From contig NZ_KI913949.1 in assembly GCF_000332095.2 (NCBI RefSeq), positions 287,506-351,505 of the forward strand: a DNA stretch of 64,000 bases, in the 5' to 3' direction. Below, one piece after another: positions 25,997 to 33,773 of this stretch; the first letter of the stretch is position 1; each line of letters begins with the position of its first letter. Below the pieces are notes generated by a model. That model was not told where the DNA came from. It worked only from the letters and a program-made list of their open reading frames with translations, and did not search any database. Position numbers and translations under genes: made by a program. The stretch comes from Leptolyngbya sp. PCC 6406. GTDB taxonomy: Bacteria; Cyanobacteriota; Cyanobacteriia; Phormidesmidales; Phormidesmidaceae.

Positions 25997-27322
25997 TTAG
26001 ATATTCACGTACTGGGCCATTTCCCAAGCGGTGATTTGAGCATTGAAGGCGTTCCACTCCTTCGTCTTCATTTCCAGGAAAGTCTTAGCCCCCAACTCGC
26101 CGAGGGTTGCCATCAGCAGGGAGTCCTGCTTTAGGGCTGCCATCGCCTCGTAAAGATTGTGGGGTAGGGTTTGTAGATTGGGGAATTCGTCGCCGCGAGC
26201 GAAGAGATTTTCATCGATGCGCTGGCCGGGATCGGCCTGGGTTTTGATCCCCTCCAGTCCCGCTGCTAAAATCCCCGCCGTGGCCAGGTACAGGTTGGCG
26301 GCCCCATCCACCATGCGGCACTCAAATCGGCCCGTATCAGGAATGCGGATCAGGTGGGAGCGGTTATTCCCGCCGTAGGAAATATAGCGGGGGCTCCAGG
26401 TGCTGCCAGAGGCGGTGGTGCTGGCTCCCAGACGGCGATAGGAGTTGGCGGTGGGGGCGCAGAGGGCCGCCAGCCCTTTGCCGTGGGCTAGCACACCTCC
26501 CAAAAAGTGGTAGCCCAGGGGGGAAAGCCCGCCCGCATCAGCCCCTTCGGCAAAGGCGTTGGTGCTGCCCTGCCACAAACTGTTGTGGATGTGGCCGCCG
26601 TTGCCGGTGATGTGGCTGAAGGGTTTGGGCATGAAGGTAGCAACGAAGCCCCGCTGCTCCGCCAGGGTCTTGACCATGTATTTGAAGAAGACATGGCGAT
26701 CGCAAGTCGTTCTCACATCGCTATAGGTCCAGTTCAACTCAAATTGGCCGTTGGCGTCTTCGTGGTCGCATTGGTAAGGCTCCCAGCCCAGGTCTTCCAT
26801 GTAGGTGACTAGGGTGGAAATCAGGTCAAACTGACGCATCAGGTTGAGCTGGTCGTAACAGGGGCGCTCGGCGGTGTCTTTGGTATCTGCGATCGCATAT
26901 CCCGTTTCCGTCTGCCGCAGCAAAAAGAACTCCGCCTCCACCCCCGCCTTGTAGGTATAGCCCAGCGCCGCCGCCTGTTCCAGCACCCGGTTCAGAATCA
27001 TCCGAGGTGCCGCCGGAAATGGCTTCCCCTCAAAGTACACATCACTGGCCACCCAGCCCACCGTCGGCTCCCAAGGCAGTTGAATCAGGGAGTCTGGGTC
27101 TGGCACCACCGCAATTTCCGCCGCCTCTGGCCCCAGCCCCAGGTTCGATGCAAAGGAGCAGAAAAAGGCTCCCTCCTGTTCCACCGAGGCAATTTTAGTG
27201 GCGGGTACCAGCTTGGCCCGAGTCCCCCCCAGCAGATCGGTGTAGGACACCAAAAAGAACTTAAGGCCCAGAGTCTTAGCTTTTTCAACGAGGCTCTGGC
27301 TCTGGGTTAAGGCTGCGACCAT
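25997..27322 (-). CDS. Glutamine-synthetase-family ligase (GlnT type)
   Basis: A 441-residue protein of the glutamine synthetase superfamily: VEAEFFLLR, CDHEDANGQFELNW, the NGGHIHNSLW histidine motif (ATP/glutamate site), SYRRLGAS and the arginine-rich RFECRMVDGAANLYLATAG. The N-terminus (LKFFLVSYTDLLGGTRAKLV) is of the short GlnT/type III-like class rather than GlnA; some relatives join glutamate to methylamine or polyamines. Whether this one uses ammonia is unknown. AGGAGTCC precedes the ATG. It shares its strand with the iron dehydrogenase and lies close to a GntR gene, which fits a small catabolic or amine-handling unit. Confidence 0.85.
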   Translation of the reverse strand: MVAALTQSQSLVEKAKTLGLKFFLVSYTDLLGGTRAKLVPATKIASVEQEGAFFCSFASNLGLGPEAAEIAVVPDPDSLIQLPWEPTVGWVASDVYFEGKPFPAAPRMILNRVLEQAAALGYTYKAGVEAEFFLLRQTETGYAIADTKDTAERPCYDQLNLMRQFDLISTLVTYMEDLGWEPYQCDHEDANGQFELNWTYSDVRTTCDRHVFFKYMVKTLAEQRGFVATFMPKPFSHITGNGGHIHNSLWQGSTNAFAEGADAGGLSPLGYHFLGGVLAHGKGLAALCAPTANSYRRLGASTTASGSTWSPRYISYGGNNRSHLIRIPDTGRFECRMVDGAANLYLATAGILAAGLEGIKTQADPGQRIDENLFARGDEFPNLQTLPHNLYEAMAALKQDSLLMATLGELGAKTFLEMKTKEWNAFNAQITAWEMAQYVNI

Positions 27323-27702
27323 AAAAAGGACTCCTGGATTTTAGGCTCAGTAAAACAGTCCTATGAACAGGCATTTGTAGCTGCCGATACGGCGTCCCCC
27401 CAAAACCCGGTTTCTCGAATTTTGCCCCACATTATCTCAGTGGGGGGCAGAAACCGGGTTTCTTTCGGGGTCTCCCTGAGGGGTGTCCAATCGGATCCCA
27501 CCCAAATCGTAGGGGTGGGTTTAGCACGGGTGTTGCCCCCATCACCGGGATCTGGCGCTCAAAACCTACCCCGGCCTCGTCGTGGGGTGTTGGCCGGGGC
27601 AGGTTTTGACGGTTAAACCTGGGTGGGGGTTGGAGGCGATCGGCTAAACCTGCCCCTACGGGAATGGTGGGGATGGGGAGATGTTGCGCCCTTGACCCTG
27701 AA
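27323..27702. other. Repeat-filled spacer before IS4-type element
   Basis: Contains an inverted pair AACCCGGTTTCT / AGAAACCGGGTTT (27404-27462), then repeat R5 (27507-27680) and a small hairpin GTTGCGC/GCGCTAAC with loop CCTTGACCCTGAA (27692-27710). No gene is seen. Confidence 0.5.
27507..27680 (+). repeat. Dispersed repeat R5, copy 1
   Basis: Shares long blocks with 29990-30236: TAGGGGTGGGTTT, ACCCCGGCCTCGTCGTGGGG, TGTTGGCCGGGGCAGGTTTT and GGCTAAACCTGCCCCTACGG. It is built of inverted GGGGTGGG/CCCACCCC and GGCAGGTTT/AAACCTGCC arms. Confidence 0.7.
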
Positions 27703-27711
27703 GCGCTAACA

Positions 27712-29198
27712 CTACCCCTGTCAAGGTGACCATCTGTACTATTCACCTGTAATCTGTCGGTAAATCCAAATCAGTTATCGAGGTCTCAATGCCTGTCATC
27801 AGAAGGTTGTAGGCCAATGATTAGCGCCATCTTTGAGCAATTTGTCGAAGCGAGTCCGGTAAGCGTAATGTTCCGCGTCTTGATGGAGCGCATTTTTAGG
27901 CCCGATAAACTCGACGAGTTATTTGAGAAAAACGCCGAGAAGCAATACACCCGAGAGCTATTGTTTTCGAGTGTGGTGGGACTGATGAGTTTGGTGGTCA
28001 GCGGGATTCATCCTTCAGTGAACGCTGCCTACCAAAAGCTAGAGAAGCAAATTGGGGTGTCAAAACCAGCGCTGTACAGCAAGCTCAACGGCTTAGAGCC
28101 CAGAATTAGTCAGGCATTAGTGCGCTATGCCTATCAGGAGTTGGCTCCTGTGGTCAAAGCGCTGGGGTTATCCCAGTCCCAGCGCTTACCGGGCTACTGC
28201 ATCCGGATCGCCGACGGTAATCACTTGGGAACAACCGAGCATCGGTTGAAGCCATTGCAGGCCACTCGCTCAGGCCCGCTACCCGGCCAATCGATTGCAG
28301 TGCTTGACCCAGAGCAGCATCTGGTAACGGATATCTTTCTTTGTGAGGATGCCCATGCCCAAGAGCGTTCGTTGCTGCCCGAGATGCTCGAAACGGTGCA
28401 AGCCAATCAGGTGTGGATAGCAGACCGTAATTTCTGTGCCTGCGGTGCGCTGCTGGGTATTGCTCAACGTCAAGCCTACTTCGTTATTCGGGCTCATAAA
28501 AACACCCCTTGGGAAGCGCTAGAGCCCTTGAAGGCCGTTGGTTCATCGGCGACCGGAGAAGTCTTTGAGCAAGCGGTGAGAATCACTCATGAAGACCAGA
28601 CTCTGACCCTGCGCCGGGTTGTCGTCAAGCTGGCTCAACCCACCCGGCATGGCGACAGCGAAGTCGCCCTGTTCACCAACTTACCCACCAGGGTCGCGAC
28701 CGCCCCGTTGGTCACCGAACTCTACTTGGAGCGCTGGACCGTCGAGAAGATGTTTCAAGTGGTCACCGATGTCTTCTCCTGTGAGCTGAACACTTTGGGC
28801 TATCCCAGGGCCGCTTTATTCGTCTTTTGTATGGCCGTCGTTGCCTTCAATGTCTTATCCACCGTCAAAGCTGCCCTAAAAGCCGTTCACGGGGTTGGCA
28901 AAATTGAAGCAGGGTTGTCCAACTTCCATCTCGTTGAAGAAGTTCAGGGGACTTTTCGAGGCATGATGATTGCCCTCCCACCGTCCGAGTGGAGACCGTT
29001 CGGGAAGATGGCCATTGAACCCTTCGCCGAAATCTTGAAAGAATGGGCGGCGCAAATCGACCTGAAACGGTTTAAGTCGTCGCCCAGAGGCCCCAAAAAA
29101 GCTGTCAAAAAGAACGAATATGACCCCAAACATCCTCATGTTTCGACCGCTCGCCTCCTAAACCAAAAGGAGAACAAACGTTCACCTTAACAGGGGTA
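27712..29198 (+). mobile_element. IS4-family insertion sequence with 9-bp target duplication
   Basis: The element starts CTACCCCTGTCAAGGTGA and ends with the inverted TCACCTTAACAGGGGTA, 16 of 17 matching. It is flanked on both sides by GCGCTAACA (27703-27711 and 29199-29207), the expected 9-base duplication. Length is 1487 bp with a single transposase gene. Intact ends and duplication show a fairly recent, possibly active insertion. Confidence 0.85.
27817..29190 (+). CDS. IS4-family DDE transposase
   Basis: A 457-residue transposase. The catalytic aspartates are seen in ADGNHLGTTEHR and in VWIADRNFCACG, and the glutamate in LYLERWTVEKMFQ, which matches the Y-(2)-R-(3)-E pattern of IS4-family enzymes; the following lysine of the full YREK signature is not at its usual place. 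The N-terminal part carries a helical DNA-binding region. The frame is complete, and its stop overlaps the right inverted repeat, leaving no room for accessory genes. Confidence 0.92.
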   Translation: MISAIFEQFVEASPVSVMFRVLMERIFRPDKLDELFEKNAEKQYTRELLFSSVVGLMSLVVSGIHPSVNAAYQKLEKQIGVSKPALYSKLNGLEPRISQALVRYAYQELAPVVKALGLSQSQRLPGYCIRIADGNHLGTTEHRLKPLQATRSGPLPGQSIAVLDPEQHLVTDIFLCEDAHAQERSLLPEMLETVQANQVWIADRNFCACGALLGIAQRQAYFVIRAHKNTPWEALEPLKAVGSSATGEVFEQAVRITHEDQTLTLRRVVVKLAQPTRHGDSEVALFTNLPTRVATAPLVTELYLERWTVEKMFQVVTDVFSCELNTLGYPRAALFVFCMAVVAFNVLSTVKAALKAVHGVGKIEAGLSNFHLVEEVQGTFRGMMIALPPSEWRPFGKMAIEPFAEILKEWAAQIDLKRFKSSPRGPKKAVKKNEYDPKHPHVSTARLLNQKENKRSP

Positions 29199-29218
29199 GC
29201 GCTAACACATACCTACGG

Positions 29219-29590
29219 CTAGGGCAACCGATTGATCCATGCCCCTAAAAACTCCACAGTATTGGCCATCTCTTCCAAAGACCGCATAGCAGCCAACTGC
29301 AACAACCCTCGCATTTGATCACCAACCGAATAACCTTGTCGGCTGAGAACAATACCAGCATGGGGCTTACCCATTACCAAACAATCTGAATGGAGGCGAT
29401 AAAAGTCCCTAACGTTGAAGCTATAGATTACCCGTTGGTGTGTCCATGCCCAAGCTAATTGGCTTTCGTCAGACTGCCCTAACATGTCTGCCTCAGCCGC
29501 CGAGGTTACATCTGCACCCCGGCTTGTCAGAGCTTGCAAAAGACGTCTACTGGTAGCATCTTCATCCAGGTAGAACCGTACAGTCGTCAT
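29219..29590 (-). CDS. DUF5615 PIN-like protein (toxin-like)
   Basis: A 123-residue protein of the DUF5615 type, a PIN-fold family usually paired with DUF433 proteins. The early RFYLDEDAT supplies the first acidic pair; DESQLAWAWTHQRVIYSFNVRDF spans the middle acid and the family's tract leading to the NVRDF motif. PIN-fold toxins cleave RNA, but activity here is inferred only from fold. It lies three bases after the DUF433 gene. The IS4 element inserted 12-20 bases beyond its stop, so the gene was just missed. Confidence 0.8.
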   Translation of the reverse strand: MTTVRFYLDEDATSRRLLQALTSRGADVTSAAEADMLGQSDESQLAWAWTHQRVIYSFNVRDFYRLHSDCLVMGKPHAGIVLSRQGYSVGDQMRGLLQLAAMRSLEEMANTVEFLGAWINRLP

Positions 29591-29593
29591 GGT

Positions 29594-29875
29594 CTAAGAG
29601 GTGGTGGGTGCCAACTGATCGTAAGCTGCCGCCTCTGCGGCTAAATCTTGATTAATGACTTGGGGATTGGCGTAGTAATAGGCCAGAGCTGCGTGAACCT
29701 GAGCCAGGGTCAGGTAATCCTTATCGGCAACAATTTCCTCAACACTGTAGCCCTGCCGATATAGGGCCACAATCCGCCCTACGGAAGTCCGAGTGCCCGC
29801 AATCACGGGACGATCGCCGCTGGGATAGGGTGTAACCGCAATCAAGTCGCTGATGTTAACCAGGATTGTAGACAT
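29594..29875 (-). CDS. DUF433 antitoxin-like protein
   Basis: A 93-residue DUF433 protein (winged-helix-like, VapB45-type): DRPVIAGTRTSVGRIVALYR, GYSVEEIVADKDYLTLAQVH and AALAYYYANPQ are typical. It is usually the partner of the DUF5615 protein and would bind both toxin and operator. The start at ATG 29875 follows the family; the open frame further upstream (to 30097) is translated from repeat R5. Confidence 0.85.
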   Translation of the reverse strand: MSTILVNISDLIAVTPYPSGDRPVIAGTRTSVGRIVALYRQGYSVEEIVADKDYLTLAQVHAALAYYYANPQVINQDLAAEAAAYDQLAPTTS

Positions 29876-29989
29876 TGGTGTCACGTAGGGTTCATACAAA
29901 CAGCGGGCTGAGTCAATGACATTGCCCCAATCGGGTGCAGAAACTAGGTTGCTTTGTGATGTGTACCCTCGGCCCCCTATCCGAATTAT

Positions 29990-30236
29990 AGGGGGTGGGT
30001 TTGGCACGGGTGCTGCCCCTATCACCAGGATCTGGCCTACAAAACCCACCCCGGCCTCGTCGTGGGGTGTTGGCCGGGGCAGGTTTTGACAGTTCAATCT
30101 GGGTGGGGGGTTGGGAGCGATTGGCTAAACCTGCCCCTACGAGTGGGGTGGTGGCCGGGGCAGGTCTTGACGGTTCAACTGGGTGGAGGGTTGGGGGCGA
30201 TTGGCTAAACCTGCCCCTACGGGAATGGTGGGGATG
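29990..30236 (-). repeat. Dispersed repeat R5, copy 2, internally duplicated
   Basis: Same blocks as 27507-27680, but the last 80 or so bases (from GGCCGGGGCAGG to CTAAACCTGCCCCTACG) occur twice in tandem. A further TAGGGGTGGGTTA follows at 30274-30286, giving the nuclease-like gene its stop. Confidence 0.7.
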
Positions 30237-30282
30237 TTTCCCCCTTGATCCGTGCCAAACCCATCCAAATCGTAGGGGTGGG

Positions 30283-30909
30283 TTACGTCATGGAGAGTTG
30301 GCCCAGGTGTTTGAGAATAGTCAGCACCTCGTGTAGATCATTTTGGGGATTAATCAGGGAGAACAATCGGGAGGTTGCATATTGAACCCTCGGCCTTCGG
30401 GTCGCTTTGAGAAAGAGAAACTCATTGCCGTTGGTAATCAGCCCAAACGTGGGCTGTTTCAGCTCTGGGTTGCTGAGCATATAGGCCAGGGTCTGGGGCA
30501 GGGCGCGAGTGACTGCAAAGTCGCTGCGTTGGGACTCAATGACGACCAACCAGAGTCTTTCTTTGACAACGAGGATATCAATCTGCCCTCGGATAGTGAT
30601 GTCCTCATCTTCCATTTCGATATCAACACTGGTTTCGGTTTTGATGCGAAAGGGGGAGCGATAAAAGCCTGCCAGATCGAGCAAGGGAGCAAGAATAACC
30701 AATTTGACGCTATTTTCAAGCAGGGGTGGCTCTTCTACTAAACTCAAAAAGTTCGCTTCTACCCGATCCAGATAAGACACCTCCATGGTGCTGAGGGGAG
30801 TTGGCTCTTCCATCCACTCTGGGAAAAACTCAGGTGTTGGAGCCAGTTGCAACCCTAAGCTCTCTTTGAGGATGCGAAGGGTGATATCTGTAGCAGGAAG
30901 GGTGACCAT
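30283..30909 (-). CDS. PD-(D/E)XK nuclease-like, HsdR_N-type protein
   Basis: About 208 residues. The core GQIDILVVKERLWLVVIESQ matches the PD-(D/E)XK pattern with Asp and an E-x-Q in place of E-x-K, as in the N-terminal domain of type I restriction subunits and many cyanobacterial stand-alone relatives. Further downstream PTFGLITNGNEFLFL is the typical strand-turn of the group. No methylase or specificity gene is near, so restriction activity is unlikely to follow the type I model. ATG 30909 is preferred; the frame to 31014 would overlap the divergent hydrolase start. The TAA stop lies in repeat R5. Confidence 0.7.
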   Translation of the reverse strand: MVTLPATDITLRILKESLGLQLAPTPEFFPEWMEEPTPLSTMEVSYLDRVEANFLSLVEEPPLLENSVKLVILAPLLDLAGFYRSPFRIKTETSVDIEMEDEDITIRGQIDILVVKERLWLVVIESQRSDFAVTRALPQTLAYMLSNPELKQPTFGLITNGNEFLFLKATRRPRVQYATSRLFSLINPQNDLHEVLTILKHLGQLSMT

Positions 30910-30989
30910 TACGGGTAGAACTGACGCGATCGCAAAGGGCAATTGAGGGGTAGGCTCTAGTAAATCTAAGTCATCTTGAAGCCGTTGAC

Positions 30990-31895
30990 ATGGTTCAAAC
31001 AACCCTTCAGACAATATCAGTGGGCGAATACGTCGCCGCCTACCAAGAGCAGGGAACCGGACCCGTCATCATCTTTCTGCATGGCTTTCTGGGGGATGTC
31101 CACACTTGGGATCTGCTGATCGAACCCCTAGCCCCCCACTTTCGCTGCATTGCCTTGGATTTACTGGGATTTGGCCAGTCCTCCAAACCCCGGTTGAAAT
31201 ACACGATCTGGCATCAGGTGGAATTCTTGCACCAGTTTATCCAGACTATGGGCCTAGAGGACGTGGCCTTGGTCGGCCATTCCTATGGAGGCTGGGTGGC
31301 GGTGGCCTACGGATTGACGGCGGCGGGGTTGGGGTGGACCGTTGACAAAACGGCCTGGGTATTGCCCTTAGAGGGGGACAGGCCCCAGGGGGAATTGCCG
31401 ATTTACCACCGCCCCCGTGCCCTGACCCTACTGGCCCCCGCCGGCATTCGGGACGATCAATTTGTGGGACGCTACACCTATATGCAGCCGCTGCTGTGGC
31501 AGACCCCGGTAGTAGATTGGGCGATTGCGGCGCTTGGGCCAGTGATGGCCCTGGCTCAACGGCAGACCCAGTATCGGGAAATTCGCCGCGCTCGGCGGGC
31601 ACTAAAGGCCCAGCCTGTAGCCAAGTCCTTCTTAATCGATCGGCTCAAACCCGAGGACGCCATCGATACGGTGGAGCGCTTTTTACCTCACCTATCGGTG
31701 CCGACGCTCATTTTTGCGGGGCAGCAGGATACCACCATTCCCTTCTGGCATTGCGAAACCTATGCCCGCCGCCTGCCCAATAGTCAGCTCATCCCCTTTC
31801 CAGAGGCGGAGCATGATCTTCCCCAGGCCCACGGGGGCGCGATCTCAACTGACCTAATCCAGCATTGGATGCCTCAGGGCTGCCCAACCGCCTAA
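30990..31895 (+). CDS. Alpha/beta hydrolase
   Basis: A 301-residue alpha/beta-hydrolase. The oxyanion-hole segment FLHGFLGD, the nucleophile elbow GHSYGGW (Ser near 96), the acid in AGQQDTTIP and the catalytic histidine in EAEHDLP form a complete triad. The lid region includes a Pro-rich insert (PLEGDRPQGELP). The enzyme could be an esterase, epoxide hydrolase-like or haloperoxidase-like; the substrate is not readable. No signal peptide. It is divergent from the nuclease-like gene. Confidence 0.85.
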   Translation: MVQTTLQTISVGEYVAAYQEQGTGPVIIFLHGFLGDVHTWDLLIEPLAPHFRCIALDLLGFGQSSKPRLKYTIWHQVEFLHQFIQTMGLEDVALVGHSYGGWVAVAYGLTAAGLGWTVDKTAWVLPLEGDRPQGELPIYHRPRALTLLAPAGIRDDQFVGRYTYMQPLLWQTPVVDWAIAALGPVMALAQRQTQYREIRRARRALKAQPVAKSFLIDRLKPEDAIDTVERFLPHLSVPTLIFAGQQDTTIPFWHCETYARRLPNSQLIPFPEAEHDLPQAHGGAISTDLIQHWMPQGCPTA

Positions 31896-31983
31896 CTTAG
31901 GACAGACCTGTTTACACCCTGCATCACCCCCCTTAGTCCCCCCTTGCCAAGGGGGGAGACCGGAAACAGATTGTCCACACGCC

Positions 31984-32448
31984 CTAGCCGAGGGCGGACT
32001 CAATAGCCGACCGCAGGCTGGCATCATCGGGAGCTGTTTTGGGCTCAAAACGGGCCACCACTTCACCGGAACGTCCCACCAGGAACTTGCCAAAATTCCA
32101 GCCAATATCGGGACCATCGCCCACAAGGAATTGGTAGAGGGGGCTGCGATTGGCCCCGTTTACATCCTGCTTTTCCAGCAGGGGAAAGTCCACGTTGTAC
32201 TTGGTGGTGGCAAAGGCTTTGATCTCTTCGGGAGTACCGGGCTCTTGACCACCGAACTGGTTGCAGGGAACTCCCACAATCACCAAACCGCGATCGCTAA
32301 ATTCCTTATGCAGGGCTTCCAGACCCTCGTACTGAGGGGTGAGGCCGCATTTGCTGGCAACATTGACAAACAGGACGACCTTGCCGGCCAATAGGTCTGG
32401 GGAGAGGGGCTCTCCCTCTAGAGTCATCAGGTTATTGGGTAGGGCCAT
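31984..32448 (-). CDS. Glutathione peroxidase family protein
   Basis: A 154-residue thiol peroxidase of the glutathione peroxidase fold: NVASKCGLTPQYEGLEALH with the peroxidatic cysteine, then GVPCNQFGGQEPG and WNFGKFLV with the Gln and Trp partners. Cysteine replaces selenocysteine and the size is that of the short bacterial class, which normally reduces lipid or hydrogen peroxides using thioredoxin or NADPH-dependent systems. It is cytosolic, with no leader. It stands alone. Confidence 0.92.
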   Translation of the reverse strand: MALPNNLMTLEGEPLSPDLLAGKVVLFVNVASKCGLTPQYEGLEALHKEFSDRGLVIVGVPCNQFGGQEPGTPEEIKAFATTKYNVDFPLLEKQDVNGANRSPLYQFLVGDGPDIGWNFGKFLVGRSGEVVARFEPKTAPDDASLRSAIESALG

Positions 32449-32618
32449 GGTGAATTAACCTTCTGTGCAACGGTTCCCATTATCAAGGATGACGGCCAGG
32501 GATGACAGACAGAAATCCTCCTAGGGGCGCATAGCTGTAGGGCCAACCCATCGGAAGTCGATGATCAGGATTTGGTATCAATCCCAGCCAAGGAAATGAA
32601 TGGGGCTTTGGACTCTGG

Positions 32619-33041
32619 TTAGAAGTTTGGGGGAAAAGGCTCATTGAGCAGCCCCCAATAGAGCCCCAGTTGATGCACTGCCTCCGTAAACTGATCAAAC
32701 TCGATCGGCTTACGGACATAGCTGTTGGCCCCCAGACTGTAGCTCTCCACAATATCGCGATCCTCACTGGAGGAGGTCAGCACCACGACGGGTAACCGAC
32801 GGGTGCGCTCCTGGGTGCGAATCTGTCGCAGGACTTCCAATCCATCAATTTTGGGCAGTTTTAGGTCTAGTAGCACCACCGTAGGCAAGGGATCGACCCC
32901 TAAGAGAATCCTGAGGGCTTCTTCTCCATTGCGGGCCACTTGGATGTTGTTGACAATCTTGCCCCGACGTAATGCCCGGATCGCCAAAGCCTCATCATCG
33001 GGATTGTCTTCGACGAGCAAAATTGTGCGTAAGGTAACCAT
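32619..33041 (-). CDS. Single-domain response regulator (Rcp1-like)
   Basis: A 140-residue CheY-like receiver. Acidic pocket LVEDNPDD, phospho-acceptor aspartate in [24 protein letters not shown] and the lysine of YVRKPIEF are all present. The Rcp1 group, partner of cyanobacterial phytochromes and hybrid PAS kinases, has this composition and length. About 1.9 kb upstream on the same strand is a PAS histidine kinase; an IS110 element and repeats separate them, so this is likely a former two-gene operon. Confidence 0.9.
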   Translation of the reverse strand: MVTLRTILLVEDNPDDEALAIRALRRGKIVNNIQVARNGEEALRILLGVDPLPTVVLLDLKLPKIDGLEVLRQIRTQERTRRLPVVVLTSSSEDRDIVESYSLGANSYVRKPIEFDQFTEAVHQLGLYWGLLNEPFPPNF

Positions 33042-33421
33042 TCTTTAGAGTCCTCAAGAGTCCTGAGGTGCGTTCGGTCAAGGCGGATCTCCCCTAACCC
33101 TTCGGACACTTTAAATAGAGGCGCAGGGCTATCACTAAGCAGGGCTATCACTAAGTAGATGGGCTTAATGATTTGTAGGATGCGTATAGCCTGCGGCATG
33201 GCTGCGCTAAAGCGCCAGCGTAACGCATCAAAGCCCTGGGGAGTGGTGTGTTACGGCTATGCGCAAAGCTCAGGCTGCGCTAACGCCTAACAGCACCCTA
33301 CAGCATCGTTTATTTGTATCCACCTAATCAATGTCAACTTAAGCGCAAAGCTCTGGTCTGACGACGTTACAGTCCTGCCCCCACCCGTTCCTGCGGAGCG
33401 CTTCGCGAACGGGAAGAGCAC

Positions 33422-33583
33422 GAGTACCGCAGGGCGTAAATCAGCCCACTATTGTCGCGTCAGCCCAACATTTTACGGTCCCCCCTGGGAGAGGGCTAGG
33501 GCTTCGACGTGAGCTCAGCCGAACGGTGAGGGGCCGAGTGTGCCACGATGGGACGGCCAGGGTATTTCCGCCGCCCAGTACTA
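33422..33583 (+). repeat. TAGTAC MITE-like element R2, copy B
   Basis: Left end GAGTACCGCAGGGCGTAAAT, right end inverted TAGTACTGGGCGGCGGAAAT. The middle has CAGCCCAACATTTTACGG and GGGAGAGGGCTAGGGCTTCG, as in copy A, including the GAGCTCAGCCGAACGG insertion that copies D and E lack. Confidence 0.7.
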
Positions 33584-33605
33584 GTGCTCTGTCAAGTCTA
33601 AAGTT

Positions 33606-33680
33606 GTAGATTGGGTGCAGCGCTAGCGGAACCCAACAAGGCTTACTACTGTTGGGTGACGCTTCGTTGCACCCAACCTT
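33606..33680 (+). repeat. GTAGGTTGGGTG repeat R8, copy 3
   Basis: Opens TAGATTGGGTGCAGCGCTAG, closes TTGCACCCAACCTTG, with GGAACCCAACA and TGTTGGGTGAC as inner arms. It directly follows the MITE, in the same arrangement as near 5400. Confidence 0.6.
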
Positions 33681-33773
33681 GTATGTAAGCGGCCTGCCAT
33701 CGAGAGTTATTTTGGAAGCAGACCGTCAGGGGAGAACTCCGAACCCAACCCCAAGCCTTCAAGCTTGTTTCGT

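Noticed and set aside
29876-30097. N-terminal extension of the DUF433 gene
   Set aside because: Translated from repeat R5; the family starts at the ATG at 29875.
30283-30909. Complete type I restriction system
   Set aside because: Only a nuclease-like domain is present; no methylase or specificity subunit is nearby.
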